A stretch of 64,000 nucleotides of DNA, taken from NCBI RefSeq assembly GCF_016545825.1, contig NC_052619.1, forward strand, positions 10,245,501 through 10,309,500, written 5' to 3'. The notes beneath the pieces are model-generated. The model was not told the DNA's origin, ran no database searches, and worked only from the letters and a program-made list of their open reading frames with translations. The translations under genes were made by a program, and so were the position numbers. This document shows, piece after piece, positions 38,004-49,573 of this stretch. The DNA is from Eucalyptus grandis (Eukaryota; Streptophyta; Magnoliopsida; Myrtales; Myrtaceae). Within the stretch, counting starts at the first letter, position 1. Every line of letters begins with the position of its first letter.

Positions 38004-40837
38004 TATACTTCTTCTCATTTTTTCTTTTTCACTACAAATTTCAGTTGGTGTTAGAGTTCTTATTGCATTCTAAGGAAACGTCCATCAAGTCTATTCCACA
38101 GTGGTTGTAACCACACTAGCCACATTGGTCGCACTTCTCCACCAAGTCCACGGTGTTTGTAAGTTGTAACTATGCTGGTCGTATTGCCGGCGTTTCTCCA
38201 CCAAGTCCACAGCCTTCAGTTGCTGTTCCACACGGTTCCGCTACTTGTTCTAAAAAATAAACACCACCACCAGACTTGCCACCCTCAATCCAGCCTGATA
38301 ATGAAATTTCATCGTGAACGGATGCCGGACGCTGCCTTGCGCGCCACCATGCGCTATCACGTCTTGGATCCGCCAAGCTCACAGCCATTTCAGCGTTATT
38401 TTTACACCTTCTGCGGCTGTTCAAAAAGAAGAACAATCATCACTCCTAGAGTCGCCGCCCTTGGACCACTGAAATTTCGCATCAGTCCATTGCTGGACGT
38501 CACCGCATGCGCCTCCACGTATTGCTAAGACTGTGATCAACCCGCGAATACAAGCTTCACACATCGGCCTCTTTTGCAAGTGCAATGCTAACGTCATAGC
38601 CGGTATCAGAAATGTCACGCAACAATGAGTTTTACTATAGATCAAGCAATACAACGAATATGACAATCACACTCGAGTCACTTAAACATTCTCAATATTT
38701 CTCAAGTCTTAATCATACTTAACAACTTACGCAGTGTTTAGCCTTGCAATTTCTCATGAAATAATCTTTCAATCTCATGAAGAAATTATATGCAAATCTT
38801 ATCATAAAATTAAACGATTTCAACACTAACGTTCGTAACCACAAATAAGAACAACGAGTCCACTTTTGAGCACTCCATATTCGACATTTCAAGATTGCTT
38901 GCCTCAACAACCGCGTAAAGCAAAGCCACAATCTAATATTATATGTATATATACCCTTGGAAAAAGGACGTGGCTGTATTCAACATGGATTAGAAAGTCC
39001 ATGCTCCGAACCTGAATCCGGCAATCCAAAATTGAAGTTTGACTTTCTTTCTTTGCTGTTTTCTTGCAGACCGAGTTAAAGTCTTCAAGTCCAATTTAGA
39101 CTTTCCAATTCTGCAGATACCGACTGCAATACGGAACAACTTCCGTTCTTAATCACGACTTCACCACACGACACGACCACGATAGAAATTGTATATTCTG
39201 AGATCGGGGTTTTTAAACTAAAAATATATCAGGCTAATACGCAATTCAATTTGGGTCGGGTTCGTTCAATGGGCCATGGCGATCCTAAGGTTTCGAGCTC
39301 ATCCCCTCATAGTTTGTTCTCTATTTTCAACCATCCATTGCCTCATGGTCGAGTCACTGTTTCGCCACAGTAATTGTCCCATTGAACCGAACCTTCCTTG
39401 GCCACTAGCCTCTTTCACAATCATCATCGCAAAAGTTCCCATTTAATTTTCCTATATGATGGGTGGATTTGAGCCCTTTATAGATAGAAGAAGATCATCC
39501 CCATTTTAAAGAATGAGGGTCGATTTTCTTTTAAATCATGATGAGTTTTGTTTCGGGCTAAGTGCAGCACTCAAAAGAGGCTCTTATCGGTGCCTTGACG
39601 CTGCACATTGAAGCTTAGAATAATCCCATGAAAGCTAGATGAATTTCGAGCTTAAAACTCGACAAAGTAGACGTCCATTCGAACTTAATCTTCACGGCAT
39701 GGCTCTCAATAAGCTGCCTGGAAATGGTGCAAAAGTAATGCGGAACAGCTTGTTCACGCCATTTCCTCTTCACCTCGCTCTCTCTCTGTTTCTTTCGACG
39801 ACCAGTTGCTCTCACTTTTTTCCCTCTCTGATGGCCACGTTACGATGCATGGGGTGGAATTTGCGCGGCCAACTTAGAGTCGCTGACTTCCCATGCTCGT
39901 GTGAGAGAGACAGGGGAGGTCAGGCCCAGGTAAAAGGAGAGAAATGCAAAGCAAACGCGGCTCCCGTCCCGTAAACGCGCTTTTGGTCCTAACAAGACGC
40001 GGGCGCGCACCTTTGTCATCTCCAATGAGAATGTTAAAGCACGAAATGTTGAAAACTCCTTCCGCTTTGCACTTTTGTGGACGACAATCGTGTCTGGTCC
40101 TTTTCAATGGTTTTCCACGAAGCAAGCTCCACGAAAGTCCCCATCGCAAACGTGAAACATCATGGCCAGAAAAGTTTTTATTTTTTTCTTAGAAAAAAGG
40201 CTGTTTTTTTCTTCTTTTGGCCTGAAGTTCCGTGATGCCAAAAATTCGACAAAAATAAAAAGAAAAAGAAGGTTACAGATCATTTGAATTTACTCTCCAA
40301 TTCATGGCCAACATTCCTTAAAGGGCGTAGGAGATTGACATCGTCTCCCACAATTTGTGTGATAACTAGTGATTACAAAGCTAACTTCGTTCTCAAGAAC
40401 ACAATGCAGTCCATATTTTTAAGAGCAAAATGAAGGATATAAAGATTTATTTGATTCCATAAAAATGAATGATTCGAAAGTTATTTATTTTTTAAATGGC
40501 CCGTTGTGTTATTGGAAATAGATAATCAACAAATACTATTTTCATTATGGATAACAGCTATATCTTAATATCTTAATATTTTTGTGGACGATAAAAATAT
40601 TTGTAAACAATAAAAATATATTTTTCATTCATTCAATATTATAAGCGATATAAGCGATCATCTTTAGAAAAATTATTTATTAAATCGTTCACTTTTTATG
40701 AAATCAACGCGCATGAATAGTCATCTTATAAATTAATTTGTCAAATAATATGACATTTTATCACTAGCTATATAAATTAATGAGTTTGTTTAAGCATCCG
40801 ATGTGATCCTTTCCTTTCCAGCTAAAGGTTCTTTCAT
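38004..40837. other. Intergenic DNA before copy C
   Basis: No gene, RNA or repeat family recognised. Short open frames (38172-38528, 39639-39974 and others) overlap on both strands and lack domains. The stretch from 40440 is AT-rich. Confidence 0.4.
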
Positions 40838-42781
40838 TTGTCAGCCAGTCGTGAGAGTCTTGGTCACAGTCAACGCTCGAAGTCTTCTTCTGAATCACTG
40901 GCTATGGTCTTCGTAGAAGAAACAAAACAAAGCCTCAGCTCTGTCTCCTTTCAGATTTCTTCCCTCGCATTATCTTCATCGTCTAGAACCGCAGAACCAG
41001 ATAAACCAGATAAAAAAAACGAGCCTCTTCGGCTCGGAGGCTTCAATCCTCGAGCTCACGCTCTCTCCGGTTGCCGTCGCTACCCAGCGATAGCAGCAGG
41101 CTCCACACTCTTGTAATTGTTCCTACTTCGTCGCTTTGAGAGCTGATCGTCCTTCAGAGGGTGAAGTTGGTGTCTTGCGCTTGAACTGTGCGTATTGGCT
41201 TTGTAAGTTTGTCAAAATGCCCTCCTTTTCCGCTACTTCTGTGTGTAGATGCTTGTCTCGGCCGATGATTTCTGCAGTTACTACTCGTATCCTTGCGTGT
41301 GCCCTTGTTACGAAAATCAGGTACATGTATTTAACAGCATATAACAAGTGATCGGTAGTGTTTGTCAAAAAGTTAGATATACACTCTTGACTCATTTAAG
41401 AGTATGTTCGTTTTGCGGAAATAAGTAATTTGAAAATTTTGTTTCGAAAAATGATTGCTTATATCGTTTAGAAAAATTAGTCAATAGAAAATGTTTTCAT
41501 CATTGATAATAATTTATGCCTAACTTAATTTGTGGGTGATAAAAAAATTTCCATTCGTTTATTTATGTAAGTGATATTTGTGATTATTTTTTCGAAAACT
41601 ATTTTCCAAATTACTCATTTTCTAGGAAACAAAGGTGCTCTAGAGGTGTATCAAGTTGATATTTTTTCTATTTTAAGTTCCTAATCGAAAAACTTAATGA
41701 AAATGCTTAAGATATATGAGAAACAAGAGCTTGGAAATTTAATATATCTAAAAATTAGAAACGAGATTTAAATTAATATAAGTAGGAGTATTTATAGATA
41801 AATTAATATCGTTTTTAGATATCCTTTTTCTAACATTTATTCTTGAAACGGCAGGACAACTCAAAATGAGTATTCACTTTTACCATCACAAGCTAAAATA
41901 TGCTTAAATGGAACTATAATACTTATAAACACCAGAAAAGTAAAAGGGTAATAAAAAACAACATATTTTTTTTTTTTTGTTAATTTGGGAAATTGATTGA
42001 AATTTTTTTATAATATATAGCTATTAATGTAAATATGAAAACTTATGAATAGTAATAAAAAACTAATTTGACTAAGACCGGTTACTAAATTTTCTCGGAA
42101 TATTTTGCATCCAGTTTTCCTTATCTGGATTTGTTCTGACAGGAAAAATAGATATGATTCAGTTGACGTTCTTTTTCCTCGTCACATGTTTAGTTCAGTG
42201 AAAGATGGTCCACAAAAATTGCTTTACTATATAAAAATCTCAATTAAACGTTTCCTTCTGCAGATTTACAGTGTGAAATGGCCCATAACGAAAGAGATGA
42301 AGAACCGATACTGTCGGAAACGCAACAGCAATTATGAGATGATTATAACAGTTCTCAACCTCGGTCACGTATATCTAGGACCCGGAGTGTGTCAATTTCC
42401 ATCCCTACGAGCTCCATGGAGTCATACGAGAGTATACCGAGTCGAGTAGGTTACACTGGACCTTTAAGGAGTGAAAGGAGGACACCTTTCTCGCTAATGA
42501 GTGGCCCATTACACAATCGCGGACCTGAAAGTACCTTCGGGCATAACCCCGGTGCGCCTGGAAGCACGGGAGTGGAGTTGCAGCATATGAAAGAAAAATT
42601 CCCTTCTTTTAGCATAAAGGATCGTATTGACTCCACAGATGACGACTATGGTGCTAAAAATGAGCATTTACTGAGGTCCGGGCGACTGGGGATGTGCAAT
42701 GACCGTTACTGTACAACTTGCCCCTCGCATTACAATGGAAGGGCGCAACAAACAAGTTCTGACTACTCATGTTCCTCTTAA
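40838..42781 (+). pseudogene. CNGC20: CNGC20-like copy C: 5' UTR exon and broken first coding exon
   Basis: 40838-41202 matches the 5' UTR exon of copy B. A UTR intron (41203-42263) contains AT-rich extra sequence. Coding exon 1 starts at ATG 42278 and reads MAHNERDEEPILSETQQQL, followed by TGA at 42335-42337, where copy B has TCA (Ser). Beyond it the same frame is open for 147 more codons (IPTSSMES, GYTGPLRSERR, FPSFSIKDRIDSTDD, CNDRYCTTCPSHYNG) to TAA at 42779-42781. Homology to copy B ends about ten codons before the exon-1 donor, at the junction with the segmental duplication. Exons 2-4 are absent; exons 5-6 probably survive at 54584-55178. A shortened N-terminus could start at Met 42389, but without the channel core it would have no pore. 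Confidence 0.9.
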
Positions 42782-43465
42782 AAAAATTCTAAATATTATT
42801 GAAACAATAATGAAAGATCTTATATTTAATGCTATTTTAACATTGTTTGTATGATACAATAGATAAACATATAATTAGAAACAAAATATATGACTATATG
42901 AAAGAAGACAAGGAAGGTGGATATATCTCTTGATATATACTTATTAAAAGGTAAGTTCAATATAAAGAGATATAAAAGTTCTTTTAACAAAATCATAAAC
43001 TTGCAGCTTTGACTATGAGATATTTGGCAGGAAGGTAATTGATTTATCAGTGAAACACCATCTTCCTATGACAAAACAATCAACAATGACAAATTAAATA
43101 TTCAAGAAATACAAAAATTTCGGGCTAAGAATGTAAGACCATCCAATCATCTTTCCAAATATGCGTAAACCGTTCCTTCTCTCAGCTAGAATTACCTGCA
43201 AAGATAAAAGGCCGGCACTTAAACAGTTTACAGGGTTGTACTCACGAATTTATCCACCCAAAGATGCTTTAATCGCTGATGACTCACATTACCAAATTTC
43301 TTCACTACCATTTCTTGCTTTCGGAAATTATTTGCGCTAATATCAAACTAGTTGGAGAAAAAGATCATCCATCGACGCTCTGAATTTGTTCTGGACTAAC
43401 ATGAATAGTGGACTGTCGCATTAAGCATGTGCATATGCTTCGAAATTGCAATAGCTTGATAGCAT

Positions 43466-43788
43466 CTATAGTAGCTTATTTAATGAGGCATCGACATTAT
43501 GTAAATTATAAATCTGTACCGATCTTAAATAGACATGACCAAGTTCCTCCCGGCTGAAAAGAGACCGATCGTCTGACATTAATAAAGCAGTTCCCCAAGT
43601 AATTCCAAACCCACGCGACATTTGATTAGCTCTTTTCCTCAATGACAGGAAACGAGATACTGATGGATCTTGCAACACTCCTGTGCGTTGCATCTGATCA
43701 GCCACCAGAATCATTCCTGAACCAAACATCCCATGAGACCAAACTGCAGTGACTAAGGAGTCCAGCCCAGCAGATTCAAAAGCTGATC
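43466..43788 (-). pseudogene. Unidentified coding-like remnant, copy 2
   Basis: On the minus strand this is open from the element border at 43788 to a TAG near 43466 (107 codons: SAFESAGLDSLVTAVWSHGM ... SRFLSLRKR ... GFGITWGTALLMSDD ... REELGHVYLRS). Its 5' continuation is cut by the retrotransposon chimera. Copy 1 (11812-12178) has the same residues with indels. Family not recognised. Confidence 0.35.
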
Positions 43789-45777
43789 TGTCACACCCCA
43801 AAAACCTCAAAGAATGGGGCTGACACGGCCGTCCTTCCACACGAAGGACGCAGCCTCAAACACAACCAACAACCTGATATCAACTTATATATATAAATAT
43901 AAGATAAACCTTCAAATTGGTTGCAATATCAGAGTTTCTATAATCCACCAAAAGTTATAGACATTTAGACTCAGACAATCCAACCACTAGCAAGGATCGT
44001 AGGTACCACTTCCTTAAAACATACCAAACAAAAATAGAAATCCCCAAAAGTTTCCCACCGACGGCGCTCTCGCTCTATTCACCGCCAACCAAGGAATCTG
44101 AAAAGATTAAAGGAGGAGTGGGATGAGCAACCACAGCTCAGTGAGTAGTACATATCTTCTAAGCAGATCGAACAACCACTATGCATGTATACAAAGCAAT
44201 ACCAAACTTCATAACGCCAACTCAATATATAAAATACGTATTGAATCTTATAAGAGTTATTTCTTATCATCAAAGATTTATACTAATATGGAAAACTCAT
44301 TTGAATCGCCATCAAAAGTCAAGTATCAATGGTCGAATCCATTGAATAAACTCTATCAAAAACACTTATCAATGATCTATCCATTGATCAATCTTTTGCT
44401 CAATAACTAACCATGGTCACGACACAATGCCTTGTGACAAGGCAACCAAGATTCTCCCATTGGCAAGGTCTCCACCTACAAAGTCGATGGCTGGGCCCAA
44501 AAGAATATCCTAAACCTGGTATGCATACCAAAAACCCCTCACTGGGTTCATAGTCATATTGAGCATAAATAACCATCATCCAATACCAGAAATCCAATCT
44601 AGAAATTAATATCTTAAACCAAATGAATAACATTTTACAGCATAACCCATCATTTGTTTCATATCCATTTCTCAAATCATCATAAATCTTTCCATAATTC
44701 AGTCGCAAAGTAATTTCATATATATTTCTCCACAAACCTTGTATAACATGCTTTTCAAAGATTCACAATCAACCAAAGGGTAGCAATTGCTCGATCTGGC
44801 TTTTATGCAATAAAAATGCTTTTTTCAATTCAATATATATACATATATATACTTCAAGACATGATTTTACAAAACCAAAGAAGATATAGTACCACTCACC
44901 TCGTCGTCTACGACCAAACGATGAACGATACTCGTATCGTCGAACTCAAGGCCCTATCAAATAACCGAGAAAAAATGTTAAAATCTAATAAAACTCTGTC
45001 TCCACTACGAAACAACTAAATTACGCCTTAACTCTAATAAAATGACTTCTACGCACTAACAAATCGCATAACCAAAGCGATTGTTCAAGCCATTCGCAAC
45101 ACGAAGTTTAAGCACAAAACTTGATTGCGCCTTAACTTTCTCTTTCGAATCCCAATCTGAACGTACTTATAGTCAATAGAGAGCCCTTGACACATATTAC
45201 AAGAATCCCAACTTGACCGTCCCAAAATCAAGCCGAAAAATGATATATGGGCCCAAAGCTGCTGGACGCGTACTATTCACTGCGCGCGGGAAACTTTGAA
45301 ATTCTGTTTCGGACAATCCATAGGCTCAAATCACGATTCGTAAAATCACACGGCTCCACAACACCCTAAACTACCATTCCTACAAAAATACGTGGCTCAA
45401 CAACTCCAAAATTGGACTTCGCAGCTCGATTTTCCAAAATTCCGAATTTGAACCCTAAACCCATAAATTACTTCAATTGGACGAACGAGGGGCTTGATCT
45501 CTTACCGGGTGCTGCATTATGGAGTTGAGTTGGCTTGGCGAGGCATCCGAGGCGTGCACGTGCCAAAACTCCTTTCTTTTCTTCCCCCTTTCTCTTCTTC
45601 TTCTTTTCTTTCTTTTCTTTTTGGTCGAGGGAACTCTCAGCTTCTATTTAGCCGAGCCCTCTCCCCTCTCCTTTTTGCTTTAATGACTTTTTGTTTCTTT
45701 TTTCAGCTTCTTCTTTTGGGGCCTTTAAAACTTCTTTTTCTGTTTCTTCTTTTGGGGCCCACTAACATAATATTACA
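43789..45777 (-). repeat. LTR of a Tekay-like element (reverse orientation)
   Basis: 1989 bp with TG...CA ends (TGTCACACC at left, ATTACA at right). Just to its right, read on the minus strand, come a purine-rich tract (AAGGATGATAGAA) and the word CGAGGACGAA. That word also precedes the 3' LTR of the Tekay-like element at 62650, so this is a 3' LTR of a minus-strand element. Confidence 0.75.
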
Positions 45778-45824
45778 TTCTATCATCCTTGAAAAAAAAT
45801 TCGTCCTCGAAATTTTCATGTACT

Positions 45825-46076
45825 TCAATCATGAAACAAGTGAGGGTATTTGTGTCTTGCCTCCTCGAGTTCCCAAGTAGCCTCTCTCTCGGTGTGGTTT
45901 TGCCATTGTATTTTTACATAAGGAATAGTTCGTCGCCGCAACATCTGATCCTTCTTATCAACAATGTGAATAGGTTGCTCCTCATATGTCAAGTTCTCCC
46001 GTAATCTCAATGGAGTAAAGTCTAGCACGTGTTTAGGATTTGGCACATATTTCAGCAACAAAGAGACATGGAACAT
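45825..46076 (-). pseudogene. C-terminal integrase/chromodomain fragment of a Tekay-like element
   Basis: 83 residues on the minus strand: FHVSLLLKYVPNPKHVL, LTYEEQPIHIVDKK, then the chromodomain core IPYVKIQWQNHTEREATWEL and the usual final HKYPHLF. These are the expected last residues of a Tekay/Del-type polyprotein. Everything upstream (rest of integrase, RT, gag, other LTR) is missing. Confidence 0.85.
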
Positions 46077-46081
46077 ATTAT

Positions 46082-46631
46082 GGAATGGGTCCCTCTCTTC
46101 TCTTGTTCCACATTGCCTAGGGAGGGAGGTCTTGGTTAGCTTATAAGGCTTGGGTCCCTCTAATTTGTAACGCGTTTTAAAGCCGTGAGGGAAAAGACTG
46201 TGACTAGGATGGCGATTCGTCTGTGTCAGGGCGGGTGACCCAAAGCGAACAAATATTACACAATGGGGCCCGGGATATTACAAGTGATATTAGAGCTGAC
46301 TCCTGACCGCGTGTGGGGCCACAGAAAGAATGTTGTTCTGATTCCCAAGTGTGGGGCCACAGCAAGGACATTGTTCTGTTAAGAGGTGGAGAGTGTGATG
46401 GCCCGAGCGATGGTCCTCGGACGTGCGCAAGGAAGGGGTCCCTCTCTTTTCTTGTCTCACATTGCCTAGGGAGGGAGGTCTTGTTTAGCTTATAAGGCTT
46501 GGGTCCCTCTAATCTGTGTAACGTGTTTTAAAGCCGTGAGGGAAAAAACTGTGGCTAGATGGCAGTTCGTTCGTGCCAAAGCGGGTGACCCAGAGCGGAC
46601 AATATTATACAGTGGGGCTCGGAATGTTACA
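46082..46631 (+). mobile_element. TRIM-like miniature LTR element, 5'-truncated
   Basis: Two direct repeats share TCACATTGCCTAGGGAGGGA, GGCTTGGGTCCCTCTAAT and GGGTGACCCA. They are a left LTR lacking its first ~40 bases (about 46082-46281) and a full right LTR (about 46395-46631, TGTGATGGCC...GTTACA). The ~113-bp interior starts with a PBS-like TGATATTAGAGCTG (initiator-Met type) and ends with the purine tract AAGAGGTGGAGAG. There is no coding capacity, as in TRIMs. The interior also holds a tandem TGTGGGGCCACAG word. Confidence 0.7.
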
Positions 46632-46636
46632 TGATC

Positions 46637-48134
46637 AACGACTTCGATTAGAGAGAGAGAGAAATGGCGAGGTTTGGCGCAATACTTGAGGGAGAGAAGG
46701 GGGAGGATGGATTGTACTGTTCGACAAGTGTAAAAATTCAATTAGGGGTACGAGTTTTGGTGCCATTGCGAACCAATCAATAAATACCACAAAACCCTAG
46801 TGTCTTCTCTGCCATTATGAGTCTATGACCTGCACTGCTGAATGTTGCTGCGCAAATCTTATCTGCGTTCTCTATTCATCCTGATGATCTAGTCTGCTGA
46901 TGGCGGTGGTGGCCCTGTAAATCTCATCCCTTCACGGTAAAGTTTTCGAGTTTCTATGTATAATGACCTTTTGTATATAAGTCTCGATAAAATAGACATG
47001 ATCTTGACTAACTAGACTAAAAAATGATCTCTCGACGGATCAAAGAAAGCCCCAATATTATTAAGGTGTGGTTTGCCATGTTAATGATGGTTGCATATGT
47101 AAAGAGACTGATTATTTATTGCAATCCAATTATGTCTTATCTTTTTACATATATTAAATTAATTTACAATATTGATAAATTTGGTAGATTCATGTCAAGC
47201 TTTTTATACAATGCCCTTGCTTAGAATCTGTTACTTTACCTAACATAACAACTTCATCGACCAGTCTAGAAATAAATTTCACGCTAATATCACTAGTGCC
47301 GAAAATTTTCGTAAAATGTCTTTAGAAGCTTTTTTTTTTTTTTTTTGGGCCTCTTAGTATTCCAAATTCAATTTATGTCTGTTTTATTAAGAAAAAGTTG
47401 CTAACTGAATTTCCCATCAAAATTTAAAATATTATCTCAAGTTAAAGAGTTACCAAAGAAAATTACAATTATAACTCAACATTTGTACACTTTGAAATGT
47501 CTCAGGTATTCGTCATTCTATTGGAGGTGTATGGAATTGTTCACGATTGTATGGATACGAAGCCAATAACAGAGAAGAATATTGTTTAATTTGCCACACA
47601 TTCCTTCGCTTACTCCAGGCATTATTAAGGATGCGGCAATGAATTAGATTTAATATCCATCATTGAAGTACAATATTTTCTATCATGTGATTTTAAGCTT
47701 TTCATAAAAGGGGTCTTATCATAACCTTCTTAATTTTTTATTTCTTTTTGTATAGATTATTACACCCCCCAGAGCTCGATACCACACGAGTAATGACGCT
47801 AATTAAAGAAACCTTACCAAATCCAAGATAGGGCGTGCTGCAAATAATTGCAACAATAGTTTTTTGGGAGATCAAAGAATCATTTAAAGCTTTTGATAAA
47901 ATTAAACGATGTAGTCTATAGGATGATGACTATACGTTCAATATGGTGGATGTTGTTAATTACTCGTTCAATGATTGGAAATTATTATTCAAGGCAGTTT
48001 AAATGATGGTGCTTGGAGTAAGTGAAGGAATATATGGGGACGAATTAATCAGGAGGGCAATTGATGAAGTGAATATTATGAAGAGATAAGAGATGCTTGT
48101 GTGGGCAAAACATGAAGGGTTTAAATGGTGGAGG

Positions 48135-48191
<57 letters not shown>

Positions 48192-48324
48192 TATAATGGA
48201 ATCGATGTACTTAAGAAGAAGATTAGGACAGAGTTTGGACCGGTGTTATGCACTATCATTAGGCAAATCTAAGCCGCTCCTAATCGGTTAAAGTCATGAA
48301 CAAGTGGGGCTACGGCTAATGCCG
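46637..48324. other. Duplicated non-coding stretch, copy 2
   Basis: Matches 12181-13668 of copy 1. It includes about 230 bp (47865-48096) missing from copy 1 that reads as a coding-like shred with stops (GVSEGIYGDELIRRAIDEVN), followed by AKHEGFKWWRY found in both copies. This may be a lost gene, family unknown. A (GA)n microsatellite of about 50 bp lies at 48137-48187. Confidence 0.45.
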
Positions 48325-49573
48325 GGCAGAAGTACACCACAAGTGCCATAACTGTAAGACGACACAGGGCGCCATAACTTCAAAACGGTACACTTAAGTG
48401 CCACTTTTTTTTTTTCGAGTGGGACACTTAGTGCCACCTCCGGCGACCCTTGCCTAAATCCTACGTGGCAATATTTTATTATTATTTTTTGCCTACGTGG
48501 CTCGCTGAAAGCTCCAAATCAGCATAAAAATTAAAAAAAAAAATTAAAAAAATTAAAAAAAGTAAATTTTAAAAATTTTAATTTTAAAAAATTTAAAAAA
48601 TTAAAAAAAAAAGAAAATTTAAAATTTTAATTTTAAAAATTAAAAAAATTTAAAAATTTTAATTTTAAAAATTTAAAAAATTTTTTTTATAAAAAAAGAA
48701 AATTAAAAAAATTTTAAAAAATTTAAAAAAAAAAATTTAAAAAATTTAAAAAATTTAAAAAATTTAAAAAATTTAAAAAAATTTAAAAATTTAAAAAATT
48801 TAAAAAATTTAAAAAATTTAAAAAATTTAAAAAATTTAAAAAATTTAAAAAAATTTAAAAAATTTAAAAAAATTATAAAATAAGAAAATTTTAAAAAATT
48901 TTAAAAATTTTAAAATAAAAAAATTTTAAAAAATTAAAAAAAAAAAAGGGGGGTGGGGGAGGCGACAGCGGCGGAGGTGGCGGCGGTGAGGGAGCCGGCG
49001 GCGGCGGCAAGGGAGCCGCCCCGTTCGGCCTCCCACCCCCCTTTTACAATTTTTTTAATTTTTCTTAATTTTTAAAAAATTTTAAAATTTTCTTAATTTT
49101 TTTAAAATTTTTGAAAATTTTTTAATTTTAAAATTTTTAAAATTTTTTAAAATTTTTAAAATTTTCTTAATTTTTTAATTTTTTTTAATTTTCTTATTTT
49201 TTAAAATTTTTAAAATTTTTAAAATTTTTTCTTAATTTTTAAAATTTTTCTTAATTTTTAAAAATTTTCTTAATTTTTTAAAATTTTTGAATATTTTAAA
49301 TCTAATTTAATTAATTTATATACTATTATTTACACGTGACGTGAAACGGCGTCGTTTTTGCATTTTCTCCGTCACGTCGCCGTGCAAAACGACGCCGTTT
49401 TGGACCGAGCTCGCCGGAAAGTCGCCACGTCAGCCATTTGGCCGAATTTTCGCCGGAGTGGCACTTAAGTGTCCCATTTTACTCCAATGATGGCACTTAA
49501 GTGTACCATTTTAAAGTTATGGCACTTAAGTGTCCGGCGTGCCAAGTTATGGCACTCCAGGTGTCCCGCACTC
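48325..49573 (+). repeat. Left arm of the Mutator-like composite
   Basis: Contains ACTTAAGTGCC words at both ends, GGCGACCCTTGCC, GCTCCAAATCAGCAT, a long A/T run (48530-48945), a GC-rich block of GGC/GGT repeats (48950-49040), a second A/T run (49045-49320), the pair AAACGGCGTCGTTTTTGC / AAAACGACGCCGTTTT, and GGTGTCCCGCACTC at its inner end. Pairs with 51748-53088. Confidence 0.85.

Larger units (their letters stand above)
43789..46631. mobile_element. Chimera of a Tekay-like fragment (-) and a TRIM-like element (+)
   Basis: 2843 bp inserted between perfect 5-bp repeats TGATC (43784-43788 and 46632-46636). The empty site, with a single TGATC, is visible in copy 1 at about 12176-12180. The left part is a reverse-oriented Tekay-like LTR plus the end of its integrase; the right part is a short LTR element with its own primer site. 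The two meet near 46081. So one target duplication encloses parts of two unrelated LTR elements. Confidence 0.8.

Noticed and set aside
45494..45880. 128-codon plus-strand frame rich in Phe/Leu/Ser
   Set aside because: Lies within the reverse-oriented LTR and overlaps the antisense integrase end; pyrimidine-rich composition explains it.
48530..49320. Possible matrix-attachment or replication origin in the long A/T runs
   Set aside because: The runs are part of a transposon arm and are mirrored in the other arm; base composition alone does not support an origin.
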